Shown: positions 8,788 to 18,224, numbered from the stretch's first letter. The stretch is 36,767 nt of DNA from an uncultured Pseudomonadota bacterium (GCA_903861005.1 CAIOSP010000022.1:1-36767), one strand, 5' to 3'. Translations and numbers: made by a program. Notes: generated by a model from the sequence alone, not told the origin.

Positions 8788-10665
8788 TCATGCCGGAGTC
8801 AGGAAGACCGCGCCCAGCGGCGGCAGGTCGAGCGCGAACGAGGCGGCCATGCCGTGCGCGGGGATCGCCTCCGCGACAAACCTGTCGCGGCCGAGCAGGC
8901 CTGTGCCCCCGTAGCCCGGGAAGTCCGTGTCCAAGAGCACCTTCCATGCGCCGCCGATCGGCACGCCGATCCGGTAGCCGGGGCGCGGCGTGGCCGTGTG
9001 GTTGGCGACGAACGCGACCGGCGCCTTGCCCGCCGTGTCCCAGCGCAGAAACGCGAGCACGCTCTGCTTGGCGTCGTCGGCGTCGATCCACTGAAAGCCC
9101 AGCTCCTCCGCGTCGCGCTCGTGCAGCGCGGGCGAGGCACGCATCAGCGTGAGCAGGTCACGCACCAGCAGCGCGACGCCCGCGTGCGCCGGCTGCGCCT
9201 CCAGCCCGGTCCAGTTCACGCCCCACTCCAGGCTCCACTCGTGATCCGGCGCCAGCTCGTCGCCCATGAACAGGAGCTTCTTGCCCGGCTGCGCGAACAT
9301 GGAGGAGAGCAGCAGCCGCACGTTCGCGAAGCGCTGCCAGGGGTCGCCCGGCATCTTGCCGAGCAGCGAACCCTTCCCGTGCACCACCTCGTCGTGCGAG
9401 AGCGGCAGCAGGTAGTTCTCAGCGGCGCGGTACAGGCTGCGGAAGGTCAGCTCGTTGTGGTGGTGGGGGCGGTAGATCGGCTCGCGCGCCAGGTAGCGCA
9501 GCGTGTCGTTCATCCAGCCCAGGTCCCACTTCATGTCGAAGCCCAGGCCGCCGTCCGACACCTTGCGCGTCACGCCCGGCCAGGCCGTCGACTCCTCCGC
9601 GATTCGCAGCACGCCTGGGAAGCGCGCGCCCAACAGCTCGTTGAGCTCCGACATCAGGCTGACCGCCTCGTCGTTGGTGTTGCCGCCCCGCACGTTGGGG
9701 AGCCACTCGCCGGCCTCGCGGGAGTAGTCCAGGTAGAGCATCGACGACACGGCGTCGACGCGGATCCCGTCTACGTGAAACCGATCGATCCAGCAGCACG
9801 CGGACGACAGCAGGAAGCTGCGAACCTCCGGGCGGCCGTAGTCGAAGATGGCGGTGGTCCAGTCGGGGTGCCAGCCGCGGCGCGGGTCCGGGTGCTCGAA
9901 CACGGGGCCGCCGTGCAAGCGGTACAGCCCGTGCGCGTCGGTGGGGAAGTGGGCGGGGACCCAGTCCAACACCACGCCGATTCCCGCCGCGTGGAGCGCG
10001 TCGATCATCCACGCCAGATCCGCCGGGTCACCCCAGCGCGAAGTCGGCGCGAAGAAGCTGGTGACCTGGTAGCCCCACGACGGCCCGTAGGGGTGCTCCA
10101 TCACCGGCATCAGCTCGACGTGCGTGAAGCCCAGCGCCTTCACCCGGGCGATCAGGTGCGGCGCGACCGTGCGGTAGAGCGGGCCGTCGCCCAGCTTGAG
10201 CCCCGCCGCGAACGAGCCCAGGTGAACCTCGTACAGCGCGATGGCGTCGCGGCGCGCGTCGACCATGGGCCGACGCTTCATCCACGCCGCGTCCGCCCAG
10301 CGGTGCGCCTTGGGGCCAAGCCGGGACGCGGTGAGCGGCGGCGTTTCGGTCCAGGTCGCGAACGGGTCCGCCTTGTCGCGCCACACGCCGTCGATCCCGT
10401 GCACGCGCAGCTTGTAGCGGTCGCCCGCGCGGGCCTCATCGATCGTGGCCTCCCAGATGTCGTCGGCCACCTGGGTCATGGGGACGGGCCGCGCGGTCCA
10501 GTCGGTGAAGTCGCCGATGACGCTGACCGCGTCCACGTCAGGCACCCAGGCGCGAAACTGGCCGCCGCGCCCTTTGGCGCCACAGTCCGCGCCCAGCACC
10601 TCATGCAGTCGGTCGTGCCGTCCGCCGTGAAAGTGCCAGGAGTCGTCGGCGGTCCAGCTTCGCAT
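8788..10665 (-). CDS. glgB: 1,4-alpha-glucan branching enzyme (GH13)
   Basis: Cuts alpha-1,4 chains and rejoins them as alpha-1,6 branches in glycogen. The 625 residues contain an N-terminal CBM48 module (~25-110: FRAWVPDVDAVSVIGDFTDW) and a GH13 barrel with VHLGSF, VELMPVMEHPYGPSWGYQ, nucleophile D304 in GIRVDAVSSML, acid/base region E357-E358 in IAEESTAWPGV and the third Asp in LSHDEVVHGKGSL. A C-terminal beta domain ends the protein. It lacks the extra N-terminal domain of the longest GlgBs. First gene of a minus-strand operon with the GH57-MalQ fusion, glgP and glk; divergent from the heme lipoprotein gene at 10810. The ribosome binding site before ATG 10665 is weak. Confidence 0.96.
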   Translation of the reverse strand: MRSWTADDSWHFHGGRHDRLHEVLGADCGAKGRGGQFRAWVPDVDAVSVIGDFTDWTARPVPMTQVADDIWEATIDEARAGDRYKLRVHGIDGVWRDKADPFATWTETPPLTASRLGPKAHRWADAAWMKRRPMVDARRDAIALYEVHLGSFAAGLKLGDGPLYRTVAPHLIARVKALGFTHVELMPVMEHPYGPSWGYQVTSFFAPTSRWGDPADLAWMIDALHAAGIGVVLDWVPAHFPTDAHGLYRLHGGPVFEHPDPRRGWHPDWTTAIFDYGRPEVRSFLLSSACCWIDRFHVDGIRVDAVSSMLYLDYSREAGEWLPNVRGGNTNDEAVSLMSELNELLGARFPGVLRIAEESTAWPGVTRKVSDGGLGFDMKWDLGWMNDTLRYLAREPIYRPHHHNELTFRSLYRAAENYLLPLSHDEVVHGKGSLLGKMPGDPWQRFANVRLLLSSMFAQPGKKLLFMGDELAPDHEWSLEWGVNWTGLEAQPAHAGVALLVRDLLTLMRASPALHERDAEELGFQWIDADDAKQSVLAFLRWDTAGKAPVAFVANHTATPRPGYRIGVPIGGAWKVLLDTDFPGYGGTGLLGRDRFVAEAIPAHGMAASFALDLPPLGAVFLTPA

Positions 10666-10783
10666 CAGGGCTCGTTTGCGCGTTGTCCGAGGGGGGCGCA
10701 GTGAGGACGGTCCGGAGAGGCCGTCGCCATTGCAAGGCTCTTACGTCAGGATTTCGGGTTCCCCAAACCTGCTCGAGATCCGC

Positions 10784-10789
10784 TACACT
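10784..10789 (+). promoter_or_regulatory. possible -10 element of heme lipoprotein operon
   Basis: TACACT lies 20 bases before the ATG at 10810 and matches TATAAT at four of six positions. I see no convincing -35 element at the usual distance, so this is a weak call within the 144-base divergent region that must also drive glgB. Confidence 0.25.
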
Positions 10790-10809
10790 GCGATCGTCTG
10801 GAGTGTGCA

Positions 10810-13257
10810 ATGCGTGTATCGTGGATCCTTCTGGGATTGCTCGCGGGCTGTGGTCCTTTCAACGACGTCCGGTGGTGCAAGAGTCACCCGGAGGCCTGCC
10901 TCACCGGCGGTGGCGGAGACGACACCGACGTGGCGGCGGACGACGAGCTGCCCAAGGCGGCGAAGAAGGTGATGCAGGAGAACTGCTACAAGTGCCACGG
11001 AGACGGAGGCACCGCGAACGGCGGCTTCAACTTCAGCTTGGTCGTGCCGCGCCTGATCGAGACCGGGAAGGTGACGCCCGGTCAGCCGGACGCGTCGCGG
11101 ATCTACGCGCGCGTTCGCGACGGGAGCATGCCACCTGGGCCCGACAAGCCCTCGGCGGCCGACCTGGAGACGCTGCGCCGCTGGATCGAGGCTGGCGCCA
11201 AGGATTGGGATCCGGACTTCTGCGCGGTGCGCGATCGCATGACGCCGGAGGAGGAGCTTGCCTACATGGTGGACGCGGTCACCAGCCTGCCCGTGTCCGA
11301 GCGCCGCAACGCGCGCTTCTTCGTCCTGTCCTACCTGTGGAACGACTGCGTCTCCAACGACGAGCTGGAGACGCTGCGCTTTGGCCTGTCCAAGGCGATC
11401 AATAGCGTCAGCATGGGCCCGCGCGTCATCCAGCCCGTGCCCGTGGACCCCGACAAGCTCATCTACATGGTGGACGCGAGCGACTACGGCTGGGACGAGC
11501 CCAATGCCAACGGGGTCGACGCCTGGGAGCAGGCGGTCAAGGAGATCCCCGTGGTGCAGACGCGCCCCGGTGGCCAGCAGCTGCGCACGCTCACGCACTC
11601 GCGCCTGCCGTACATGCCCGCGGACTGGTTCGTCCGTCACGCCACGCAGCCGCCGCTGTACAACGCCATCCTGCGCCTGCCGCCGACCGAGGACGAGTTC
11701 CTCGACGGCAACCCGGGCTTTCGCGGCTTTGGTGTCGACCGGGCCGCGGATCTCCAGGCGCACGGCGGCGACCCGGCTGCGGTGCAGGTGATGCGCGCGG
11801 GCTTTGTCGCCAGCGGCGTGTCGGTCAGCAACCGCCTAGTCGAACGGCATGACGCGGACACGCGCACCTCCGGCGCCTTCTGCTGGGTCAGCTACGACAT
11901 GGCGTCCGAGGCCGGCGACGCCAACCTGCTCGCGAACCCGCTCTCGCCGGCCGACGGCATCGAGCTGTTCCGCCCCGAGCCCGACTGCCAGGTGGCGCCC
12001 GACTTCACCTTCCGCCATGACGGCGGCGAGTTCATCTGCACGCTGCCCAACGGCCTGAACGCCTACTACCTGGCCAAGAGCGACGGCACCCAGCTCGACG
12101 TGGGGCCGCTGTCGATCGTGCGCGACCTGGAAGGGCCGACCGCGCCCCTGGTCACGAACGGCGCCAGCTGCATGTTCTGCCACGCGCGCGGCATCATCGA
12201 CAAGGCCGACGTGATCGGCGCGCACTGGGCCGACCACCGCGAGGAGCCCGAGTACAGCGCGCTCTTCCCGTCCTGCATCGCGGACTTCGTCGAGGCGATG
12301 TACCCGGGCAAGGACACCGTGCTCGCTCAGATGGCCGAGGATCGCTCGGTGTACCAGGACGCGCTCTACGAGGTGGGCATCCCCGACAAGCAGGAGACCG
12401 AGCCGGTGTTCGTGCTGACCCGCGCGTACGAAGACGACCTCAAGCTGCAGCGCGTGGCGGCCGAGCTAGGCCTGCGCACCGACGCCGACGGCGCGCTCGC
12501 CGACATCTCCGCGTGTACCGCCGAGATGGTGTCCGTGGATCCCGCGGTGTCGTTCGCGCTCACGCCACTGCTGAGCCGCGAGACCATCTCGCGCGCGGCC
12601 TTCATCGACGTCGCGGCGGACGTGATCTGCGGCTGCTCGATCGTGCCGCACGACATCAACCAGTGCGCCGCGTTCGCCGCCGCGAAGGCGCCGCCGGTGA
12701 TCCGTCGCACCTACGCGCTGCCGCCGTCTGGCCCCTGCGGACAGGGCACGCCGGACTTGGACTGCGACGGCCTGACCGACGCCGAGGAGCGCCTGCTCGG
12801 CACCTCGCCCGACCTGGCCGACACCGACTTCGACGGCCTGACCGACGAGGAGGAGGTGAACGTTTGGCGCACAGACCCGCTGGTGTTCGACACCGACGGC
12901 GACGGCCTCCCCGACGGCCGCGAGGTCACGCTGGCGCTCAACCCGCTGTCCGCCGACACGGACGGGGACCGCCTCACCGACGGCGCCGAGCTCAACGGCG
13001 GACAGTCCGCCGGGTTCGGGCAGCCGACCTCGCCCTGGAACGCCGACACCGACGGTGGTGGCGTGCCGGACGGTGACGAGGTGGACGCGGGCACGGACCC
13101 CAACGATCCGCGCGACGACGGCGGCCTGAAGTACACCGACCTGTCGTGCGGCCCCGCGGGGATCGCGTGCTTGCCGGACCAGCGCTGCCTGCTCGCGGAC
13201 CACAACCCCTACGACACCGTCAACGACGTGGGCGCGTGCGTGGACGTGGCGCCATGA
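10810..13257 (+). CDS. di-heme lipoprotein with type-3 calcium-binding repeats
   Basis: An 815-residue predicted lipoprotein (lipobox LLAGC, Cys14). An N-terminal planctomycete-type cytochrome c domain has C59-YKC-H and SRIYARVRDGSMPPG. A central region carries HDGGEFICTLPNGLNAYYL and then C454-MFC-H within VTNGASCMFCHARGI, a pattern I recall from large myxobacterial and planctomycete heme proteins of unknown function. Residues ~649-760 contain five thrombospondin type-3/calcium repeats (such as DTDFDGLTDEEE), probably a stiff extracellular stalk. Function is unknown; electron transfer at the cell surface is inference. Its stop overlaps the next start (ATGA), so the three genes to 14569 look translationally coupled. 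Confidence 0.9.
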   Translation: MRVSWILLGLLAGCGPFNDVRWCKSHPEACLTGGGGDDTDVAADDELPKAAKKVMQENCYKCHGDGGTANGGFNFSLVVPRLIETGKVTPGQPDASRIYARVRDGSMPPGPDKPSAADLETLRRWIEAGAKDWDPDFCAVRDRMTPEEELAYMVDAVTSLPVSERRNARFFVLSYLWNDCVSNDELETLRFGLSKAINSVSMGPRVIQPVPVDPDKLIYMVDASDYGWDEPNANGVDAWEQAVKEIPVVQTRPGGQQLRTLTHSRLPYMPADWFVRHATQPPLYNAILRLPPTEDEFLDGNPGFRGFGVDRAADLQAHGGDPAAVQVMRAGFVASGVSVSNRLVERHDADTRTSGAFCWVSYDMASEAGDANLLANPLSPADGIELFRPEPDCQVAPDFTFRHDGGEFICTLPNGLNAYYLAKSDGTQLDVGPLSIVRDLEGPTAPLVTNGASCMFCHARGIIDKADVIGAHWADHREEPEYSALFPSCIADFVEAMYPGKDTVLAQMAEDRSVYQDALYEVGIPDKQETEPVFVLTRAYEDDLKLQRVAAELGLRTDADGALADISACTAEMVSVDPAVSFALTPLLSRETISRAAFIDVAADVICGCSIVPHDINQCAAFAAAKAPPVIRRTYALPPSGPCGQGTPDLDCDGLTDAEERLLGTSPDLADTDFDGLTDEEEVNVWRTDPLVFDTDGDGLPDGREVTLALNPLSADTDGDRLTDGAELNGGQSAGFGQPTSPWNADTDGGGVPDGDEVDAGTDPNDPRDDGGLKYTDLSCGPAGIACLPDQRCLLADHNPYDTVNDVGACVDVAP

Positions 13258-13649
13258 GGTGGGCCCCGATGCTGCTCTTGCTGTGCGCGTGTGACGACCA
13301 CCTGTTCCTGCCTGAGGGCGGGGAGATCGCCCCGGGCTGGTGCGGCGTGGAGCCCATACTCAATTCATCGTGCGCGCTGGGCGGCTGCCACGACGCGGCG
13401 ACCGCCACCGGCGGCCTCGACCTGGAGACCGACGCGCTCACCGCGCTGGTGGGCGTGGAGAGCGCCAACTACCCCGGTCAGACCTACGTGGTCGACGGCG
13501 ACTCCGCGACGTCGCTGCTCTACCTGAAGGTGGCGGGGACGGACGCGGGATCACGCATGCCGCTCGGCTCGCCGCTCGGCGCGACCGAGATCGCGGCCAT
13601 CCAGGCGTGGATCGACGACGGCGCGACTGGCTGCGAGGTGGCTCCATGA
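13254..13649 (+). CDS. small heme-type lipoprotein with CX4CH motif
   Basis: 131 residues; signal peptide with lipobox LLLCAC (lipid Cys13). The mature protein resembles small planctomycete-type cytochrome domains: WCGVEPILNSSCALGGCHD, then SLLYLKVAGTDAGSRMPLG and EIAAIQAWIDDGA. The candidate heme motif is C40-ALGG-C45-H46, spaced CX4CH instead of CxxCH; CX4CH binds heme in tetraheme cytochromes c3, so attachment is possible, but the cysteines could also pair as a disulfide. ATGA overlap with the large heme lipoprotein upstream and again with the barrel protein downstream suggests one complex. The start is fixed by this overlap and by the signal peptide. Confidence 0.85.
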   Translation: MRWAPMLLLLCACDDHLFLPEGGEIAPGWCGVEPILNSSCALGGCHDAATATGGLDLETDALTALVGVESANYPGQTYVVDGDSATSLLYLKVAGTDAGSRMPLGSPLGATEIAAIQAWIDDGATGCEVAP

Positions 13650-14569
13650 TCGGCCTGCTGCTCTGGGTGGGCGCCGCGCTCGCGGGCTTTGACCCCAAGT
13701 GTGATGGGCTCGCCAAGCCCGCCGACTACGACGACGTCGTGCAGTCGGACTTCTTGCAGAACTTCTTCGCGCTGTCGGCCACGTTGAGCCCCGTGCACGG
13801 CGTCGTGCCGCACGTGCCAGGTCGCGGCGCGCTCGGCGTGGACGTCGGCATCATCCCGCCGCTGAACTGCTACCAGCGCGCGGCCTACAACTACACCAAG
13901 ACCGAGGACACCAACGCGAGCCCGTTCCTGCCCAGGCTGCGGGCGACGTTCGCATTCCCGACGCGTGGCCTGGTCGCGCCCTATTTGGGCGTCGCCTACA
14001 TGGGCCCGATCCCGGTGGGTGGGCTGTACAACGTGACGTTCGGCGCTGAGCTGGGTGTGGCGTTCCGCGTGCTGGCGCCGGTGCAGCCGGGCCTGCGCGT
14101 TCACGGCAGCCTGCTGCGCTCCGTGGGCGAGATCGCCGGCCCGGTGAAGGACGGCGATCCGGTGGTCCAGGACCTGTACGTGGGCTCCACGGTGGGCGTG
14201 GACGCGATGATCGCGGCGACGCCGTTCACCAAGGTCGACCTGTCGCCGTACCTGGCGGTGGGCTTCACGGACGCGAGCACGTCGTTCGTGGTGGGCGACG
14301 ACGGCGTGATCGTCGCCAACCAGCACCCGTACTTCGGGCCGACGATGTCGGTCGGCGTGGACGCGCTGATCGTCGACCACGTCCGCATCGGCGCTGAGAT
14401 CTACATGGCGCCCGGCGGCTTCTCGCGGCCGAAGGGCCTGGGCCCGGAGACGTCGGATCGCGGATTTGGCGCCTACGGCCACCTGTACACGGGGCGCTTG
14501 CGCATCGCGTGGGAGTTCGGCGGGGCCAAGGTCAAGCTCGGCAAGAAGCACGCCGAGTCGGGGAGCTGA
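13646..14569 (+). CDS. probable outer-membrane beta-barrel protein
   Basis: 307 residues with a short signal peptide (IGLLLWVGAALAG). The rest is alternating hydrophobic strands rich in Gly and aromatic residues, such as LVAPYLGVAYMGPIPVGG, ELGVAFRVLAPVQPGLRVH, VDLSPYLAVGFTDA and GRLRIAWEFGG, consistent with a porin-like barrel of the OmpW/outer-membrane beta-barrel type; no exact family is recognised. ATG 13646 overlaps the preceding stop by four bases. Its coupling to two heme lipoproteins raises the possibility of a barrel-heme conduit, which is inference. It converges on the acyltransferase gene with a single base between the stop codons. Confidence 0.82.
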   Translation: MIGLLLWVGAALAGFDPKCDGLAKPADYDDVVQSDFLQNFFALSATLSPVHGVVPHVPGRGALGVDVGIIPPLNCYQRAAYNYTKTEDTNASPFLPRLRATFAFPTRGLVAPYLGVAYMGPIPVGGLYNVTFGAELGVAFRVLAPVQPGLRVHGSLLRSVGEIAGPVKDGDPVVQDLYVGSTVGVDAMIAATPFTKVDLSPYLAVGFTDASTSFVVGDDGVIVANQHPYFGPTMSVGVDALIVDHVRIGAEIYMAPGGFSRPKGLGPETSDRGFGAYGHLYTGRLRIAWEFGGAKVKLGKKHAESGS

Positions 14570-14570
14570 C

Positions 14571-16529
14571 TCACAGGCCGGCGGTCACCACCGGCTTGAG
14601 CAGGAGCGACGCAGCCGCGCTGATGTGGTTGTCGTCGCGGTACATCCAGACGCCGTCGTGCTTGGCCTCGCACCGCGGCGTGCAGACCACCGGCGCCGGA
14701 TCGACCACGCTCACGTCGGGGTGCGCGGCGACGATGCCGTCGATCAGGCCGTCCGCGAACACCGTCGCCGCCCGGTACTCGTCGAGGGTGGGCTCGTAGC
14801 CGAGCGGGCCGCGGTGGCCCGGCTCCTTGGTGGCGGGGTCGAGCTGCGGCCACTCGCGCAGGAGGGTCACCTTGGCGAACGAGCGGATCGCGTCGACCGT
14901 GGCCGGGAGCTGGCGCGTCATCGCGGCCTGACTCGACTCGCGCGTGGCGGGCCCGTTTTCGGACTCGGTCAGGAAGTGGGTGACCGGCTCCTGCACGCCG
15001 CCGTGCGACCAGCCGTTCGCGTACAGGCTCCAGCGCGCGACCAACACGACACGCTCGGGCGCCATCGCGCGGATGTCGTCGAGCACCTTCTGGCCGTAGC
15101 CGGGCTTGAGGCACTCCGCGGGTGACGCGACCGGGTCGTTCCCGTTGCGCACGCCGACGATCGGCGGACAGCTCGGCGCCGCGAGCAGGATCACGTGGAC
15201 GCCGTGCTCCTCGCCGTAGACTTTCCACGCAGGCCCCCACGAGTCCGCATGGCTATCGCCCCACACCACGATCTTGCGTAGGCTGCTCACGTCGCCGCCG
15301 TGGTGGCAGATGCGCGCGGTGATCTCGTCCAGGTTGGGGAAGCCGCACATGTTCATCGCGTGCTTCTGCGAGAGCGCGGCGTCGATGCGCATCTGCACGC
15401 GGACCTCGTCGACCCCTTCACCCGGGCTGCGCGCGGGCAGCGCGCCGGTCTTGAGCAGCGCGGCGGCCGCTGCGACGACGAGCGTCGTCATCACCAGGCC
15501 CGGCATCACGCCCGCACGTCCGACAAGTCGCCCCCGTATCGGTCGCTCGAGCAGCGCCCAGGTGAGCGTCGCGAGCATGGTGGACGCGGCGATCAGGCCC
15601 ACGCGCGTGGTGGGCTCGTCTGGGTTGAGCGCGAGCATCGCCGCGAAGGAGAACAGCGGCCAGTGCCAGAGGTAGAGCGGGTAGCTGATCCGCCCCAGCG
15701 CTTCGAGCGGCGTGGAGCCCATCACCACGCGGTTGAGCCAGCCGTCCGACCCCGCCGCGATCAGCAGCGCCGCGCCCACGGTCGGCAGCAGCGTCCACGG
15801 GCCTGGCCACGCCTCGCCGCGGCCCGACCCCACGAAAGCGGCGCCGACCATGCCGAGCCCGAGCCACCCCGCGACGGCGCGCAGGGGCCGCGGCGGCGGA
15901 CCGACCAGCGCGAGCACGCCGCCGATCGCGGGCTCCCACAGGCGCGTGTGCAGCAGGTAGAACGCCTCGGTCGCGTGATCGCCGGCGCGCGTGACCGCGA
16001 GGCCGAACGACGCCAGCGCCACGAGCGCGGTGACCCAGGGGAGGCGACGACGCGGCGTCCACAGCAGCAGCGCCGGCCACACCAAGTAGAACTGCTCCTC
16101 GACGCCCAGCGACCACAGGTGGAGGAGCGGCTTCTGGTTGGCGCCCTTGTCGAAGTATCCGGCGTCGGACCAGGACAAGAGGTTCGGCACAAACGCAGCG
16201 CCCGCGAGCGTGTGGCGCGCGACGGCGGCGACGTTGATCGGGGAGAGCAGCGCCCACGCGGCGACGAGCACCGTCGCGAGCACGAGCGTGAGCGCGGGCA
16301 GCAGGCGCCGCGCGCGGCGCGCGTAGAAGTCGGCGAAGGTGAACGTGCCGCGATCCCGCGCGTCGACCACCAGCGTGGTGATCAGGAAGCCGGAGATCAC
16401 AAAGAACACGTCCACGCCCGCGAACCCGCCCGGCGCGGCATCGGGGAACGCATGGAAGAGCACGACCGCGGCCACGGCCACGCCGCGCAGGCCGTCCACA
16501 TCACGCCGGATGGGGTGCGCGCCGCTCAC
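14571..16529 (-). CDS. acyltransferase 3 with SGNH domain (OafA/YrhL type)
   Basis: 652-residue membrane O-acyltransferase. The N-terminal ~350 residues form the AT3 membrane domain: RRDVDGLRGVAVAAVVLFH, GGFAGVDVFFVISGFLIT, YARRARRLLPAL and LLHLWSLGVEEQFYLVWPALLL, followed by roughly ten hydrophobic helices. The C-terminal periplasmic SGNH domain has S426 in VWGDSHADSW and the D633-N-H635 motif. Such proteins acetylate O-antigen or other surface glycans; the acceptor here cannot be told. The start is GTG 16529, overlapping the upstream stop by four bases (GTGA); the longer upstream reading frame lies inside the neighbouring gene. Confidence 0.92.
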   Translation of the reverse strand: MSGAHPIRRDVDGLRGVAVAAVVLFHAFPDAAPGGFAGVDVFFVISGFLITTLVVDARDRGTFTFADFYARRARRLLPALTLVLATVLVAAWALLSPINVAAVARHTLAGAAFVPNLLSWSDAGYFDKGANQKPLLHLWSLGVEEQFYLVWPALLLWTPRRRLPWVTALVALASFGLAVTRAGDHATEAFYLLHTRLWEPAIGGVLALVGPPPRPLRAVAGWLGLGMVGAAFVGSGRGEAWPGPWTLLPTVGAALLIAAGSDGWLNRVVMGSTPLEALGRISYPLYLWHWPLFSFAAMLALNPDEPTTRVGLIAASTMLATLTWALLERPIRGRLVGRAGVMPGLVMTTLVVAAAAALLKTGALPARSPGEGVDEVRVQMRIDAALSQKHAMNMCGFPNLDEITARICHHGGDVSSLRKIVVWGDSHADSWGPAWKVYGEEHGVHVILLAAPSCPPIVGVRNGNDPVASPAECLKPGYGQKVLDDIRAMAPERVVLVARWSLYANGWSHGGVQEPVTHFLTESENGPATRESSQAAMTRQLPATVDAIRSFAKVTLLREWPQLDPATKEPGHRGPLGYEPTLDEYRAATVFADGLIDGIVAAHPDVSVVDPAPVVCTPRCEAKHDGVWMYRDDNHISAAASLLLKPVVTAGL

Positions 16530-18106
16530 TCGGGCTCCGCACGGTCGGCGGGCTCGACGAAGCGCTGCACACCACCGACGATCGGAGTGTCGGTCGCGAA
16601 GCCGTGCACCAGCCCGAGCAGCGTCACGTAGAGCGAGCCGTCCTCGCCCACGGTGACGGTGCTGGCGCTGTCGTCGGTGACCGGCGCCGACCAGACCAAC
16701 TCGCCTGTGGCGCGGTCGATCATCACGACGTCGCTGGACGCGGTCGCGGGTAGCTCGATCGAAAGCAGCGACTGGTCCGACGCGGTGAGCCGCGTGGTGG
16801 TGCCCAGGATGTGGTGGTCGGTGAGCGTGACGACGCTCGTCCACTGTGCGTCGTCGGGCAGGCGCGTCTCCCACACCACCTGGTCGCCGTCGAGCCTGCG
16901 GAGGTCAGCGTGTTCGGTCTCCAGCAGATCGGCGAGCTGTACGTCCCACAGATACTGCTCGCCGCCGTCCAGCACCGGCGAGGCGCCCAGCGCGGGCCCG
17001 CTCACGAGCGGCACGACGATCGCGGGCGCGCACACCGTTGGGTCGGCGTCGCCGTCGGTGTTCTGATCGCAGGCACCGATGTCCACGAGGCGCGCGCTGG
17101 CCTCCGCGGTAGCGGGGTTGAGCACCGCGGCCGAGGCGTTTCCGTCGGTGACCTTCACCCAGCGGCCGTCCGGGCTGATCGACGGGCTGGAGGCGCTGCC
17201 CTCCACGGTGCGCACGAACCAGCCGGGGGTGAGTGTGGGCGCGTCCGAAGGGCCGCCCCGCTTCACTTGCACCAGCGCGCCGGTGTGCGCGTCCGGACCG
17301 TAGCCGATCACGTACATCGTGCCGTCTGGGGCGACGCCGACGGTGTTGTCGGTGTAGTTGCCGCTCGACCCGGTGAACACGCTGAGCAGCTGACCCGCCC
17401 CGCCGAACACCCGCGCGAGGTCGGCTGAGATCGACTCGGGGAGCAGAGACCCCAAGTCGATCGGCGCTGAGGTGGCGCCGGGCTTGGGGAAGCCAAACGC
17501 GCTCGGTAGATCGAGCGTTGCGCGCGCCGCACCCGTGGCGCGGTCGAGCAGCAGCAGCGCGCCGTCCGCCGTCACCGTCGCGACCAAGCCATCTGGCGTG
17601 AACTGCGTCCCGTAGGCGAGCGACGGGGCGCCTAGGGCGTCGATGACGTCGTGGCTCCACCGCGTGCCGCCGTCGGCGTCCAGCGAGCGGACCGCGCCGG
17701 TGGTGGTCAGGTAGAGGTCGCCGTCCTCGTCGACGCTGACCGCGGCGCCGAGCGCGCCGGGCAATCGGACGCACCAGCGCGTCTCGCCGGTGGCGACGTC
17801 GAGCGCGAACACCGTGCAGGCGTCGGGCGTGGGCTCGCTGGTGGTGACGTAGGTGGTCTGCCCGTCTGGCGAGAAGGTGTTGGGCTGGGCGACGCCGTAG
17901 CCCTCCAGCGCGTGCCAGGCGGGCTCGTAGGCGTCGGCGAGATCGCAGGCGACTAGGTCGTTCTGCTGCGGGCCCGCGTGCACGCCAAGGTAGGGCGACG
18001 ACGCGGGGTAGGGCGATCGATCCGTCGGGCGACAGGTGGCCTGGTGGACGGCCGCGTCGGACGAACAGGCCTGGACCACCAGCAGCAGGATCAGGGACCG
18101 CAACAC
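16526..18106 (-). CDS. PQQ-like beta-propeller lipoprotein
   Basis: 526 residues, GTG start with GGAGG three bases upstream. The signal peptide ends in VVQAC (Cys14; Gln before the last position is unusual but tolerable). The rest is propeller repeats of the PQQ/quinoprotein type: ALDVATGETRWCVRLPG, VDEDGDLYLTTTGAVRSLDA, LLLDRATGAARATL, VMIDRATGELVWSAPV and VGEDGSLYVTLLG. This is the shape of periplasmic scaffold proteins (as in BamB) or quinoprotein domains; no dehydrogenase catalytic residues are evident, so enzyme activity is doubtful. Cotranscribed with the AT3-SGNH acyltransferase (GTGA overlap); divergent from the sigma factor gene. Confidence 0.86.
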   Translation of the reverse strand: MLRSLILLLVVQACSSDAAVHQATCRPTDRSPYPASSPYLGVHAGPQQNDLVACDLADAYEPAWHALEGYGVAQPNTFSPDGQTTYVTTSEPTPDACTVFALDVATGETRWCVRLPGALGAAVSVDEDGDLYLTTTGAVRSLDADGGTRWSHDVIDALGAPSLAYGTQFTPDGLVATVTADGALLLLDRATGAARATLDLPSAFGFPKPGATSAPIDLGSLLPESISADLARVFGGAGQLLSVFTGSSGNYTDNTVGVAPDGTMYVIGYGPDAHTGALVQVKRGGPSDAPTLTPGWFVRTVEGSASSPSISPDGRWVKVTDGNASAAVLNPATAEASARLVDIGACDQNTDGDADPTVCAPAIVVPLVSGPALGASPVLDGGEQYLWDVQLADLLETEHADLRRLDGDQVVWETRLPDDAQWTSVVTLTDHHILGTTTRLTASDQSLLSIELPATASSDVVMIDRATGELVWSAPVTDDSASTVTVGEDGSLYVTLLGLVHGFATDTPIVGGVQRFVEPADRAEPE

Positions 18107-18224
18107 GCGCCTCCGGCGTGCGTCGACACTACCACGCGGGTGCCTTCCTCGGTGCCGCCCCGTGCATCGGGGCCCAGGCAGGTCGCGGCCGGGTTAGTAG
18201 GCGGGACGCGAACACCGGCGTCAG

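Noticed and set aside
14571-16874. Upstream-extended version of the AT3-SGNH gene
   Set aside because: The extra N-terminus lies inside the beta-propeller gene and is Arg-rich; GTG 16529 overlaps the upstream stop and begins right before the AT3 motif.
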